A DNA stretch of 64,000 nt from Blastococcus sp. TF02-09. Its GTDB lineage: Bacteria > Actinomycetota > Actinomycetes > Mycobacteriales > Geodermatophilaceae. Position 1 is the stretch's first letter; the number at the start of each line of letters is the position of its first letter. This document shows, piece after piece, positions 53,516 through 62,443 of this stretch. The stretch spans positions 62,001 through 126,000 of the forward strand of contig NZ_QOHH01000006.1 in assembly GCF_003319105.1 (NCBI RefSeq), read 5' to 3'. A model generated the notes under the pieces. That model saw nothing but the letters and a program-made list of their open reading frames with translations. It ran no database searches and was not told where the DNA came from. Position numbers and translations under genes: made by a program.

Positions 53516-54016
53516 TCACTCCACGTGCACCCGTGCCGCGTCGCCGACGCTGTCCTGGACCAGCGCGGAGACGGCGTCCGCCTGCATGCCGGTCGCGTCC
53601 TTGACGAGCAGGCGCAAGGTGTCGAGGACCTGGCCGAACATGCCCCGTGGCTCCTTGACCTCAACGCTCACGGTTCCGTCCGCCGCGATCATCTGCACGT
53701 AGCCGTACGCGATCTGCTTCGAGCGGTAGGCCGGTCGAGGGGCGTCGGGTCGCATGTCGAAGACCTGACCGCCCTTCGACTCCTCGATGAAGTGCGCAAC
53801 GGTCGCGACGGCGAGCGACGAGCCGAACATGACCAGCGTGATCGTCGCAGGATCGACGAGGCGACGGCTGTCGTCGGTCTCCACCCGGACGCCCTCGGCT
53901 GCTGCGAAGCGGCGCACGCGGTCCTCGTCCTCGACGCCGACGATCGCGTAGTCCTCCACCTGGTCGGCACCGTCGGCCGGGGGCGCATCCCCGGAGCTGC
54001 TGTCGAGAGTGGGCAC
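53516..54016 (-). CDS. Small protein with one hydrophobic segment, partner of the metallopeptidase
   Basis: A 166 aa protein of unknown family. Acidic N-terminus (SSSGDAPPADGADQVED), an alpha/beta strand pair, a hydrophobic helix (ITLVMFGSSLAVATVAHFIE, about 58-80), then strands around GYVQMIAADGTVSVEVKEP and a helical C-terminus. The beta-helix-beta shape next to a protease faintly recalls effector-associated components of bacterial conflict systems (inference only). GTG 54016 has GGGAGG upstream; the longer 54160 reading lacks a site. Confidence 0.55.
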   Translation of the reverse strand: MPTLDSSSGDAPPADGADQVEDYAIVGVEDEDRVRRFAAAEGVRVETDDSRRLVDPATITLVMFGSSLAVATVAHFIEESKGGQVFDMRPDAPRPAYRSKQIAYGYVQMIAADGTVSVEVKEPRGMFGQVLDTLRLLVKDATGMQADAVSALVQDSVGDAARVHVE

Positions 54017-54357
54017 GGTGCCTCCCGCAGGTCGTGATGGCTGTCCTGGGCTCGTCGGGGTGAGTCCGGTCGCCGCACCGTAGGGGGCCGCCGGCACGGA
54101 CGACAGGACACCGGGGACGCCGCCGCATCCGGGCCGACGACGTTCCGGTGGCCGGTACACGCGGGCGCCGGCCGACGACGGAGTGTCACTCGCGGTGCGC
54201 GCGATGCAGGTGCGAGCCGTCGACCCGGCAGCCCTCGAGTCCTGCTCGGGTCCCCGCCGGCGGCGTCGGTGCCGAGCCCGGACGGGTGACCCTCGGGCGG
54301 TGCCCGAGGGGCTAGTGAGAGACTGCGCCGGATCATCGACGGTGGAGGGATGGCAGC
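54017..54357 (+). other. Intergenic region between the metallopeptidase module and the dehydrogenase gene
   Basis: 341 bases without a supported gene. It must hold the promoters of both divergent transcripts. The only clear structure is the stem-loop at 54290-54310; the dehydrogenase GTG has GGAGGGA seven bases upstream. No obvious TAnnnT box is placed with confidence. Confidence 0.5.
54290..54310 (+). repeat. Stem-loop upstream of the dehydrogenase gene
   Basis: Perfect 9-bp inverted repeat CCCTCGGGC / GCCCGAGGG with a 3-base loop, 47 bases before GTG 54358. It could be an operator or a leader hairpin. Confidence 0.5.
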
Positions 54358-56115
54358 GTGGCCAGGGAATTGAACGAGGTCGGCATCGTGGGGCTGGGCA
54401 CCGCTGGTGCCGCCATCGCGGAGGTATTCGCCCGGGCGGGCCTGTCGGTCACGGCCGTCGAGGTCAGCGACGAGGCGGCTGCCCGCGGCCGTGCCGCGAT
54501 CGAGCGCTCGGTCGCCGCCGGTGAGGCCGACGACGCCGCGCTGGGCCGCATCCGCTACAGCACGTCGCTCGAGGACCTCTCCGGCGCGGAGCTGGTCGTC
54601 GAGGCCGTCCCCGAGCGCCTGGAGCTCAAGCGGGAGATCTTCGGCCAGCTCGACAAGATCGTCGGCCCGGACGCCATCCTCGCGACCAACACCTCCAGCC
54701 TGTCGGTCACCGAGCTCGCGGTGGGCACCGGCCGGCCGAGCAAGGTCATCGGACTGCACTTCGCCAACGCCGTCCCGACGGCGACGCTGGTCCAGGTCGC
54801 CCGCACCGCCGTCACCGACGCGTCGGTGGTCGACGACGCCGTGGCCCTGGTCGAGCGGGTGGGCAAGGTCGCGGTGACGGTGGGGGACCAACCCGGCTTC
54901 ATCACCGACGCCCTGCTCTTCGGCTACCTCAACCACGCGGTCTCGATGTTCGAGAACGGCTACGCCAGCCGCGAGGACATCGACGCCGCCATGCGGTTCG
55001 GCTGCGGCCTGCCCATGGGCCCGCTGCAGGTCCTGGACCTCATCGGCGTCGACACCGCCTACGACGTCCTCGACTCGCTGCACGCGGTTTCCGGCAAGCG
55101 GCTGCACGCGCCCAGCCCGGTGCTCAAGCAGATGCGGACCGCCGGCCTGCTGGGCCGGAAGTCCGGCCGCGGCTTTTACACCTACGCCGAGGCCGGGTCG
55201 GGCGAGGTCGTCGCCGACGCCGCCACCCCGACCCCGGGTGGTGCCGCCGAGGGCGCCCGCCCGGTGCAGAGCGTCGGCGTCGTCGGCTCCGGGACGATGG
55301 CCACCGGCATCATCGAGGTGGTCGCCAAGGCCGGCTACGACGTCACCTTCATCGCCCGCTCGGACGAGAAGGTCGCCAACGTCGAGAAGGCCCTGGCGAA
55401 GTCGCTGGACAAGCAGGTGGAGCGCGGCCGGCTCGAGCAGTCCGTCCGCGACGAGGTCCTCGGCCGGGTCACCGGCGCCAGCTCCGTCGAGGCGCTGGGC
55501 GACGTCGACCTGGTCATCGAGGCCGTGGTCGAGTCGCTGCCGGTCAAGGAGGCGCTGTTCGCCGACCTCGGCCGGATCACCAAGCCGGGTGCGGTGCTCG
55601 CCACCACGACCTCGAGCCTGCCGGTCATCAAGTGCGCGCAGGCCAGCGGCCGTCCGGCCGACGTGGTGGGCATGCACTTCTTCAACCCCGCGACGGTCAT
55701 GAAGCTGGTCGAGGTGGTCTCCACCGTCACCACCGCTCCGGACGTCGCCGCCACGGTGCACGCGGTCACGGCGAAGATCAAGAAGACCGCGGTCTCCTGC
55801 AGCGACCGGGCCGGCTTCATCGTCAACGCGCTGCTCTTCCCCTACCTGAACGACGCGGTGAGCATGCTCGCGGCGCACTACGCCTCGACGACCGAGATCG
55901 ACACGGCCGTCAAGGCGGGGCTGGGGTACCCGATGGGCCCCTTCGAGCTCCTCGACGTCGTCGGCAACGACGTGTCGCTGGCCATCGAGAACGAGCTGCA
56001 CACCGAGTTCCGCGACCCGGCGCTCGCGCCGGCGCCGCTCCTGGAGCACCTGGTCAGCGCCGGCTACCTCGGCCGCAAGACCGGTCGTGGCTTCCACGAC
56101 TACGCGCGTCGCTGA
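54358..56115 (+). CDS. Duplicated 3-hydroxyacyl-CoA dehydrogenase
   Basis: Oxidises or reduces 3-hydroxyacyl-CoA; in the ethylmalonyl-CoA pathway it would reduce acetoacetyl-CoA. 585 aa made of two full HAD copies (about 1-280 and 300-585). Copy 1 has NAD motif GLGTAG but the His-Glu dyad region reads HFANAVPTATLVQV, with Gln for the catalytic Glu. Copy 2 has GSGTMA and HFFNPATVMKLVEV, with His and Glu intact. Both keep NTSSLSV/TTSSLPV. GTG 54358. The tandem form is the ccr-associated type of actinobacteria. Confidence 0.92.
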   Translation: MARELNEVGIVGLGTAGAAIAEVFARAGLSVTAVEVSDEAAARGRAAIERSVAAGEADDAALGRIRYSTSLEDLSGAELVVEAVPERLELKREIFGQLDKIVGPDAILATNTSSLSVTELAVGTGRPSKVIGLHFANAVPTATLVQVARTAVTDASVVDDAVALVERVGKVAVTVGDQPGFITDALLFGYLNHAVSMFENGYASREDIDAAMRFGCGLPMGPLQVLDLIGVDTAYDVLDSLHAVSGKRLHAPSPVLKQMRTAGLLGRKSGRGFYTYAEAGSGEVVADAATPTPGGAAEGARPVQSVGVVGSGTMATGIIEVVAKAGYDVTFIARSDEKVANVEKALAKSLDKQVERGRLEQSVRDEVLGRVTGASSVEALGDVDLVIEAVVESLPVKEALFADLGRITKPGAVLATTTSSLPVIKCAQASGRPADVVGMHFFNPATVMKLVEVVSTVTTAPDVAATVHAVTAKIKKTAVSCSDRAGFIVNALLFPYLNDAVSMLAAHYASTTEIDTAVKAGLGYPMGPFELLDVVGNDVSLAIENELHTEFRDPALAPAPLLEHLVSAGYLGRKTGRGFHDYARR

Positions 56116-56118
56116 TCC

Positions 56119-56424
56119 TTGCCCCGTCGGCGCCCTCGGCCCGGTTCCCGATCTGCTGGTCGGGAGCCGGGCCGTCGCGCTGAGCAGGTCGAGAGGGCCG
56201 GCGACGGCGACTGGGTCGTCCGGACGATTACCGGGGCGAGCACCGGCAAGACCTACCGCTGCCCCGGGTGCGACCAGGAGATCCGGCCGGGGACGCCGCA
56301 CGTGGTGACCTGGCCGGCGTACGCCCGCGACTCCGACCTCGACCCGTGGGACACCGAGTCGGCCGCGGACCGGCGGCGGCACTGGCACACCACCTGCTGG
56401 CGCGCCCGCGCCCGCCGCCGCTAG
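56119..56424 (+). CDS. Small zinc-ribbon-like protein
   Basis: A 101 aa protein of an actinobacterial family often mislabelled ATP/GTP-binding protein. Basic N-terminus MPRRRPRPGSR, then YRCPGCDQEIRPGTPHVV and a C-terminal HWHTTCW: CxxC plus HxxxC could hold one zinc. The start is TTG 56119, chosen because the PRRRPRPG N-terminus is the usual family form; no ATG or GTG is available in frame. It starts four bases after the dehydrogenase stop. The stop overlaps the sortase stop region. Confidence 0.65.
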   Translation: MPRRRPRPGSRSAGREPGRRAEQVERAGDGDWVVRTITGASTGKTYRCPGCDQEIRPGTPHVVTWPAYARDSDLDPWDTESAADRRRHWHTTCWRARARRR

Positions 56425-57761
56425 CCGATGAGGCGGGCGAAGACCACCACGTTGTCGGTGTAGCTGCCGGTGGCGCGGTCGAAGGTGCCGCCGCAGGTGA
56501 TCAGCCGCAGCTCGGCGCCGGGCGTCGGCCCGTAGACCTCGCCGGTGGGGAAGTCGTCCTTCCCGACCTGCACGACCCGGTCGACGGCGAACGTCACGGT
56601 GCTGCCGTCGGCGCGGTCGACGACCACCTCGTTCCCCGGTGCGAGCCGGTGCAGCCCCTGGAACACGGCGGGGCGCCCCGCCCAGTCGACGTGCCCGGCG
56701 AGCACGGCCGGCCCCGGTTCGCCGGGTCGCGGGCCGCGGGCGTACCACCCGGCCTGTGACGGGTCGGCGGGCACCGCCAGCGCGCCGGCAGCGTCGAGCC
56801 CCGAGGCGGTGACGACGGCGTCGATCCCGACGGCGGGTGCGCGGACGCGCACCGGCGTCGCGTGCCCGGAGCGGTCCCCGCCGGCCAGGGCGGCGGCCAG
56901 CAGCGGGAAGCGCGCCCGCAAACCGCCGGTACCGCTCAGCAGCCCCGGCCGCCCGTCGTGCTCCACGGCTGCCAGGCCGCCGGCCGCCACGCCGCCGACC
57001 GGCACCGCGTCCGGCGCGATCGGGGTGGCCGGGGACGCGTCGAGGACGGTGCGCACGGTCAGGCCGCCGTCGGGGGAGTCGAGGACGAGCAGGCTCACCA
57101 CAGTCCCGCCCACCAGGTCCACCGGCACGGTGGTGGCGCGGTCGTCTGCGGTCAGCCGCACCCGCACCGGTCCGGCCGGGACCGCGGTGGCGGCGGACAC
57201 GGCCGGGAAGGACAGCCCTGCCGCCAGCGGAGGGCCACCCTCGACGGCGACGTCCACCGTGGGTGCCCCGGCCGCCGCGGCGAGCACCCGCACGCGCGCG
57301 GTCCCGTCGTCCGGCGGGGTGAGGTCGTCGGGGAGGGGCTGGAGGCCGAGGTCGGCGAAGGTCCCGGTCAGCGCGAGCGTACGGGCCTCACCGGCGGCGA
57401 CCTCGACGCGCAGGGAGAGGGCCGGGGGCGTGGCGCCGGGGCTGTCGGCCGGCCGCACGCTGACCGCATAGCTGCCCGGAGCGAGCCGGCGGTAGCCGCC
57501 GACGTCGCCGTAGCCGAGCCCACGGGCGACGTCCGTGCCCGGCTCGGTGGCGGGACCACCGACCGGTGCCGGTGTCAGCGCGACGTCGACGGCGGGTGAG
57601 TCGGGGGAGAGGTGGGCGATCCGCAGCTGCCCGGGCTCGTCGGCGGCCTGCGCCGAGGGCGAGCCGCCGACGAGGGCGAGGAACGAGCAGAGCAGGCCGA
57701 CCGCCGCGACGGCGAGAGTCCGGCGGCCCCGCGGACCGGGGCCGCGGGGGGCGTCCCTCAG
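56421..57761 (-). CDS. Class F sortase with N-terminal DUF4397-like domains
   Basis: An exported 446 aa protein. Signal peptide (RRTLAVAAVGLLCSFLAL, cleavage after AQA), two DUF4397-like beta domains (RIAHLSPDSPAVDVAL at about 45, a second at about 150-250), and a C-terminal sortase domain with His about 357 (LAGHVDW), Cys about 423 (LITCGG) and Arg about 429 (FDR). No ATG/GTG/TTG precedes the signal peptide in frame; CTG 57761 overlaps the DivIVA stop as CTGA and is the best start. The first GTG (57458) would delete the signal peptide. Confidence 0.78.
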   Translation of the reverse strand: MRDAPRGPGPRGRRTLAVAAVGLLCSFLALVGGSPSAQAADEPGQLRIAHLSPDSPAVDVALTPAPVGGPATEPGTDVARGLGYGDVGGYRRLAPGSYAVSVRPADSPGATPPALSLRVEVAAGEARTLALTGTFADLGLQPLPDDLTPPDDGTARVRVLAAAAGAPTVDVAVEGGPPLAAGLSFPAVSAATAVPAGPVRVRLTADDRATTVPVDLVGGTVVSLLVLDSPDGGLTVRTVLDASPATPIAPDAVPVGGVAAGGLAAVEHDGRPGLLSGTGGLRARFPLLAAALAGGDRSGHATPVRVRAPAVGIDAVVTASGLDAAGALAVPADPSQAGWYARGPRPGEPGPAVLAGHVDWAGRPAVFQGLHRLAPGNEVVVDRADGSTVTFAVDRVVQVGKDDFPTGEVYGPTPGAELRLITCGGTFDRATGSYTDNVVVFARLIG

Positions 57762-58984
57762 GAGCGGCCCTGGGCGACGGGCTGGTCGATCTCCTGGGTC
57801 GACGGACCGCCGGGGGCCGGGTTGGGGCGGGGCGGAAGAGGCAGCTGCCGGGTGATCGGTCCCTCTCCCCGGGCCTGACGGGTCGCCCCGGCCTCGGCGT
57901 CGCCACGCGAGGCCGGCGTGCCCGATCCGGCGGGTAGCGTCGTCGGCTGGGCCTGCTCGGCGGCCTGGGGAGCCGTCACCGCCGGCTGCACGGCCGTCTG
58001 AGGGGCCGACACCGCCGGCTGCACAGCGGTCTGGGGACCGGCCGCCGCGGGCTGGCCGGTCCGCGGCGTGGGCTGCGGACGCTGCTCGGGCGCCCGGCCG
58101 GCCTCGGCTCGCGCGGGCTCCTCGCCGGCCGCCTCCGGACGGGCCGGCTCGGGGCGCTGGGCGGCCGGGGGCTCCGGCTGCTCGGCGCGGTCGCCGAGGT
58201 CGGGCAGGTTGTCCAGCAGCCGACGGGCCTGGACCAGCCGGCTGGTGAGCTCGTCGCGGACCCCGCGGATGGCCTCGGCCTTGGCCTCGGCGTCGGCGAC
58301 GAGCGCGGCGGCGTGCTGCTCGGCGGCGGCGACCCGCTGGCGGGCGGCCTGGGTGGAGACGCGCTCGCGCTCCTCCTCGGCCCGCGCGGCCTCGGCGCGG
58401 CGGGCCCGCTGGGCGATGTCGAAGTCCTCCTCGACCTTGGCCCGCCGGGCCTGGGACTCGGCGTCGAGGCGGGCGACCCGCTCCTGGGCCTTGGAGACCA
58501 GCTCGTCGGCGCGGAGCTGGGCCTTCTGCATGATCTGCTCGGCGCCCTGGCGGGCCTCGGCGATCATCCGCTCCACCTCGGCCTGACCGGCCGCGTGGCG
58601 CTCGAGCAGGGCGCGCTCCTCGGCGTCGGTCTGCTCGCGGACGGCCTGGGCGTCGAGCTCGGCCGCGCGGCGGATCTCGCCGGCCTCCTCCTCGGCCAGC
58701 TGCAGCATGTGCTGGATGCGCTCGCTGATGTTCTCGAAGGTGGGGGCCGCGGCGGTGGCGGCCTTCCGGCGCAGCGACTCGATCTCGCCGTGCATCGCGG
58801 AGAGCTGCCCGGCGAGGTCGGCGCTGCGGGCGACCGCGGCGTCCCGGTCGGCCAGTGCGATGCGGAAGTCCGCCTCGAGCCGCTCGATGGTGTCGGCGAC
58901 CTGGCTGCGGTCGTACCCCCGCAGCACCACGTCGAACGAGTGCTGGGCCTCGTGCATCGGCAGATCGTGGCGGGGGTCGCTCAT
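57758..58984 (-). CDS. DivIVA/Wag31-like coiled-coil protein
   Basis: A 408 aa cytoplasmic scaffold. The N-terminal DivIVA motif is HSFDVVLRGYDRSQVADTIERL (about 13-34), followed by a long heptad coiled coil (about 40-270, Ala/Glu/Arg-rich) and a Pro/Ala-rich tail with two copies of PQTAVQPAV. Likely involved in polar growth or membrane-associated scaffolding; probably not the main Wag31, which sits in the dcw cluster (inference). ATG 58984 has GAGGA upstream. The stop overlaps the sortase CTG. Confidence 0.82.
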   Translation of the reverse strand: MSDPRHDLPMHEAQHSFDVVLRGYDRSQVADTIERLEADFRIALADRDAAVARSADLAGQLSAMHGEIESLRRKAATAAAPTFENISERIQHMLQLAEEEAGEIRRAAELDAQAVREQTDAEERALLERHAAGQAEVERMIAEARQGAEQIMQKAQLRADELVSKAQERVARLDAESQARRAKVEEDFDIAQRARRAEAARAEEERERVSTQAARQRVAAAEQHAAALVADAEAKAEAIRGVRDELTSRLVQARRLLDNLPDLGDRAEQPEPPAAQRPEPARPEAAGEEPARAEAGRAPEQRPQPTPRTGQPAAAGPQTAVQPAVSAPQTAVQPAVTAPQAAEQAQPTTLPAGSGTPASRGDAEAGATRQARGEGPITRQLPLPPRPNPAPGGPSTQEIDQPVAQGRS

Positions 58985-59092
58985 GTCGTCATCCTCGCAG
59001 AAGGGGGATCGGCTCGTCACCGTGTCGTGCTCAGGCGATCCCAATGGTCACCGACGTCACCCGAGCCACGCCGCCCAGGGGCGGACGCACGA

Positions 59093-59125
59093 GGGCCCGG
59101 CCCTCCACGCAGGAGAGCCGGGCCC
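59093..59125 (-). terminator. Terminator hairpin of ccr
   Basis: A perfect 9-bp outer stem GGGCCCGGC / GCCGGGCCC encloses a CTCC/GGAG inner stem. It lies 25 bases after the ccr stop on the minus strand. Confidence 0.72.
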
Positions 59126-59150
59126 CGGTGAGTTCCTCGGTGCTGTTCTT

Positions 59151-60482
59151 TCAGACGCCGCGGAAGCGGTTGATCGCCTCGAGGTGCTGCTCGCGCTTCT
59201 CGGCGTTCTTCACGCCGAGGCCCTCCTCGGGGGACAGCGTCAGGACGCCGACCTTGCCCTGGTGGGCGTTCTTGTGGACGTCGAGGGCGGCCTGGCCGAC
59301 CTCCTCCATCGGGTACACCTTCGACAGGGTCGGGTGGATGAGGCCCTTGTCGATGAGGCGGTTGGCCTCCCACGCCTCCTTGTAGTTGGCGAAGTGGGAG
59401 CTGAGGATCTTCTTGAGGTTCATCCACAGGTAGCGGTTGTCGTACTCGTGCAGGTAGCCGCTGGTGGAGGCACAGGTGATGATCGTGCCGCCCTTCTTGG
59501 CCACGTACACGCTGGCGCCGAAGGTCTCGCGGCCCGGGTGCTCGAAGACGATGTCCACGTCCTCGCCGCCGGTCAGCTCACGGATCTTCTTGCCGAACCG
59601 CTGCCACTCCTTGGGGTCCTGGGTGCGCTCGTCCTTCCAGAACTTGTAGCCCTCGGCGGAGCGGTCGATGACCAGCTCGGCGCCCATCTTGCGGACGATC
59701 TCGGCCTTCTCCGGGCTGCTGACCACGCAGACCGGGATGGCGCCGCCGTTGAGTGCCATCTGCGTGGCGTAGGAGCCCAGGCCGCCCGAGGCGCCCCAGA
59801 TCAGGACGACGTCGCCCTGCTTCATGTTGGCGCCGTTCTTGCTCACCAGCTGGCGGTAGGCGGTGGAGTTCACCAGGCCCGGGCTGGCGGCCTCCTCCCA
59901 GGAGAGGTGCGCCGGCTTCGGCATCAGCTGGTTGCTCTTGACCAGCGCCAGCTCGGCGAGGCCGCCGAAGTTGGTCTCGAAGCCCCAGATCCGCTGCTGC
60001 GGGTCCATCATCGTGTCGTCGTGACCGGCCGGGTCCTCGAGCTCCACCGAGAGGCAGTGCGCGACGACCTCGTCGCCCGGCTTCCACTTGTTCACGCCCG
60101 GGCCCACGCGCAGCACGACGCCGGCCAGGTCGGAGCCGACGATGTGGTACGGCAGGTCGTGCCGCTTGGTCAGCTCGGAGACCCGGCCGTAGCGCTCGAG
60201 GAAGCCGAAGGTCGAGACCGGCTCGAAGATCGACGTCCACACGGTGTTGTAGTTCACCGAGGACGCCATGACGGCGACGATCGCCTCGCCGGGGCCCAGC
60301 TCCGGGGTGGGGACCTCGTCGATGTGGAGGGACTTGCGAGGGTCCTTCTCCTTCGTCGGGATCCCCTCGAACATGTGCTGCTCGTCCTTACGCACCACTA
60401 CGGCGCGGTAGGACTCCGGTACGGCCAGGCCGCCCAGCGCGTCCAGCTGGTCGGCGAGGATGGCGTCCCTGATCTCGTTCAC
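59151..60482 (-). CDS. ccrA: Crotonyl-CoA carboxylase/reductase
   Basis: NADPH-dependent reductive carboxylation of crotonyl-CoA to ethylmalonyl-CoA, the signature step of the ethylmalonyl-CoA pathway. 443 aa, zinc-free MDR superfamily. NADPH motif WGASGGLGSYATQM, FEHPGRETFGASVYV (with the Glu/Phe/His CO2-pocket area) and SSHFANYKEAWEAN all match Ccr. GTG 60482 has AGGAG upstream. A palindrome lies 74-91 bases before the start. Confidence 0.96.
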   Translation of the reverse strand: MNEIRDAILADQLDALGGLAVPESYRAVVVRKDEQHMFEGIPTKEKDPRKSLHIDEVPTPELGPGEAIVAVMASSVNYNTVWTSIFEPVSTFGFLERYGRVSELTKRHDLPYHIVGSDLAGVVLRVGPGVNKWKPGDEVVAHCLSVELEDPAGHDDTMMDPQQRIWGFETNFGGLAELALVKSNQLMPKPAHLSWEEAASPGLVNSTAYRQLVSKNGANMKQGDVVLIWGASGGLGSYATQMALNGGAIPVCVVSSPEKAEIVRKMGAELVIDRSAEGYKFWKDERTQDPKEWQRFGKKIRELTGGEDVDIVFEHPGRETFGASVYVAKKGGTIITCASTSGYLHEYDNRYLWMNLKKILSSHFANYKEAWEANRLIDKGLIHPTLSKVYPMEEVGQAALDVHKNAHQGKVGVLTLSPEEGLGVKNAEKREQHLEAINRFRGV

Positions 60483-60555
60483 GCGAACTCCTGGGTCGTG
60501 GACGGCCGTGGGCGGCCGGCTCGGAGGGCGGTTCTGGGCAGTGCGTGGCCGGGGA

Positions 60556-60573
60556 CGTTACCCAGCGGTAACG
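60556..60573. promoter_or_regulatory. Palindrome upstream of ccr, possible operator
   Basis: CGTTACC-CAGC-GGTAACG, a perfect 7-bp inverted repeat, 74-91 bases before the ccr GTG. The GTTACC..GGTAAC form resembles sites of TetR- or GntR-family regulators of acyl-CoA genes, but no regulator is assigned. Confidence 0.42.
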
Positions 60574-60598
60574 ATCGGGCCGGAAGGGTGGTCGACGA

Positions 60599-61060
60599 TC
60601 AGTGCGCCGACGCGGCCGGCTGGACCAGCTCGACGAGCACGCCGCCGGCGTCCTTGGGGTGGATGAAGTTGACCCGGCTGTCCGACGTGCCGCGCTTGGG
60701 GACGTCGTAGAGCAGCCGCAGGCCGCGCTCGCGCAGGGTGGCGCTGACCGCCTCGACGTCGTCGACGCGGAAGGCCAGCTGCTGGAGGCCCGGGCCCGAC
60801 CGGCCGATGAACTTGGCGATCGTCGACTCCGGGGTCAGCGGCGCCAGGAGCTGGATGCGGGTGTCGCCGTCACCGACGGCGAGCATGGCCTCGCGGACCC
60901 CTTGCTCCTCGTTGGTCTCCTCGTGCACCGACCGCACGCCGAATGCCTGGGCGTAGAAGGCGATGGCCTCGTCCAGGTCGGGCACGGCGATGCCCACGTG
61001 GTCGATGGTGGTGAACAGTCCCTCGGGCAGACCCGTGGCCGCAGCGTCGTTGGTGGTCAC
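60599..61060 (-). CDS. mce: Methylmalonyl-CoA/ethylmalonyl-CoA epimerase
   Basis: Interconverts the 2S and 2R epimers of methylmalonyl-CoA and ethylmalonyl-CoA. 153 aa, VOC (glyoxalase) fold with two repeats; metal ligands His in IDHVGIAV, Gln in GLQQLAFRV and Glu in GGVLVELVQ near the ends. GTG 61060 is chosen over 61147 because it leaves the known N-terminus; it is upstream of ccr on the same strand, 116 bases apart. Confidence 0.93.
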   Translation of the reverse strand: MTTNDAAATGLPEGLFTTIDHVGIAVPDLDEAIAFYAQAFGVRSVHEETNEEQGVREAMLAVGDGDTRIQLLAPLTPESTIAKFIGRSGPGLQQLAFRVDDVEAVSATLRERGLRLLYDVPKRGTSDSRVNFIHPKDAGGVLVELVQPAASAH

Positions 61061-61252
61061 GTCGGCATCCTGCCGCGCAGCCGCCGGTGGCGACACTCCG
61101 GGGCCGTGCGGCTGCCCGGTCGGGTGACCGGGAGTGGGCCGGACCACCCCGACCGGGGCGTGGTCCTATCCTGGTATACAGCCCGACGCCGCGCGTTCTG
61201 CGCGGCTCGTCCCCACGGTCGCCAGAGTCGGCGGCCCGGCACTGGAGGCCTC

Positions 61253-62443
61253 ATGTCCCGCTCGGTCATCGTCAGCGGCGCCCGCACCCCGATGGGCCGG
61301 CTGCTCGGCTCGCTCAAGGACTTCTCGGCCGCCGACCTCGGTGGCGTCGCCATCAAGGCCGCGCTCGAGCGCGCCGGCATCTCCGGCGACCAGGTCGACT
61401 ACGTGATCATGGGCCAGGTCATCCAGGCCGGCGCCGGCCAGAACCCGGCCCGCCCCGCCGCGGTCAAGGCCGGCATCCCGATGTCGGTGCCCGCGCTGAC
61501 CATCAACAAGGTCTGCCTCTCCGGTCTGTCCGCGATCGCGATGGCCGACCAGCTCATCCGCGCCGGTGAGTACGACATCGTCGTGGCCGGAGGCCAGGAG
61601 TCGATGACCCAGGCGCCGCACATCCTCGCCAACTCGCGCACCGGCACGAAGTTCGGCGACACCAAGCTCATCGACTCGATGTCGCACGACGGCCTCTCCG
61701 ACACCTTCGACCAGGTGGCGATGGGCGCGCTGACCGAGCAGGCCAACTCCCGCTACGACCTGACCCGCGAGGAGCAGGACGAGTTCGCGGCGGCCAGCCA
61801 CCAGAAGGCCGCGCGCTCGCACAAGGACGGCGTCTTCGCCGAGTCGATCACCCCGGTGCTCATCCCGCAGCGCAAGGGCGACCCGATCGAGTTCACCGAC
61901 GACGAGGGCGTCCGCGCCGACACCACGGTCGAGAGCCTCTCCAAGCTCAAGCCCGCCTTCGCCAAGGACGGCACGATCACCGCCGGCTCCGCCTCGCAGA
62001 TCTCCGACGGCGCCTGCGCCGTGGTGGTCATGAGCGCCGCCAAGGCCCAGGAGCTCGGCATCACCCCGATCGCCGAGATCGGCGCCCACGGCGTCGTCGC
62101 CGGCCCGGACGCCACGCTGCAGAGCCAGCCGTCGGGGGCCATCAAGAAGGCCTGCGCCCGCGAGGGCATCGACCCCACCGACCTCGACGTCGTCGAGCTC
62201 AACGAGGCCTTCGCCGCCGTCGGCATCGTGTCGACCCGCGAGCTGGGCATCGACCCGGAGAAGGTCAACCCGAACGGTGGCGCCATCGCCCTCGGGCACC
62301 CGATCGGCATGAGCGGCGCCCGCCTCGTCCTCGACGTCGCGCTGGAGATCAAGCGCCGGGGACTCAAGGTCGGCGCCGCCGCGCTGTGCGGTGGCGGTGG
62401 CCAGGGCGACGCCCTGATCCTGCACGCACCCGCGAGCGCGTGA
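61253..62443 (+). CDS. Acetyl-CoA acetyltransferase (thiolase)
   Basis: Condenses two acetyl-CoA to acetoacetyl-CoA, the entry to the ethylmalonyl-CoA pathway. 396 aa. Nucleophilic Cys in [11 protein letters not shown] (about 88), His in [19 protein letters not shown] (about 350) and the second Cys in [12 protein letters not shown] (about 382). Most like the biosynthetic type. ATG 61253; the stop overlaps meaB by GTGA, so the two are coupled. Confidence 0.94.
   Translation: MSRSVIVSGARTPMGRLLGSLKDFSAADLGGVAIKAALERAGISGDQVDYVIMGQVIQAGAGQNPARPAAVKAGIPMSVPALTINKVCLSGLSAIAMADQLIRAGEYDIVVAGGQESMTQAPHILANSRTGTKFGDTKLIDSMSHDGLSDTFDQVAMGALTEQANSRYDLTREEQDEFAAASHQKAARSHKDGVFAESITPVLIPQRKGDPIEFTDDEGVRADTTVESLSKLKPAFAKDGTITAGSASQISDGACAVVVMSAAKAQELGITPIAEIGAHGVVAGPDATLQSQPSGAIKKACAREGIDPTDLDVVELNEAFAAVGIVSTRELGIDPEKVNPNGGAIALGHPIGMSGARLVLDVALEIKRRGLKVGAAALCGGGGQGDALILHAPASA

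Noticed and set aside
57959-58040. Direct repeats in the 3' part of the DivIVA-like gene considered as a mobile-element footprint
   Set aside because: They are in frame and simply encode the duplicated PQTAVQPAV unit of the Pro/Ala tail.
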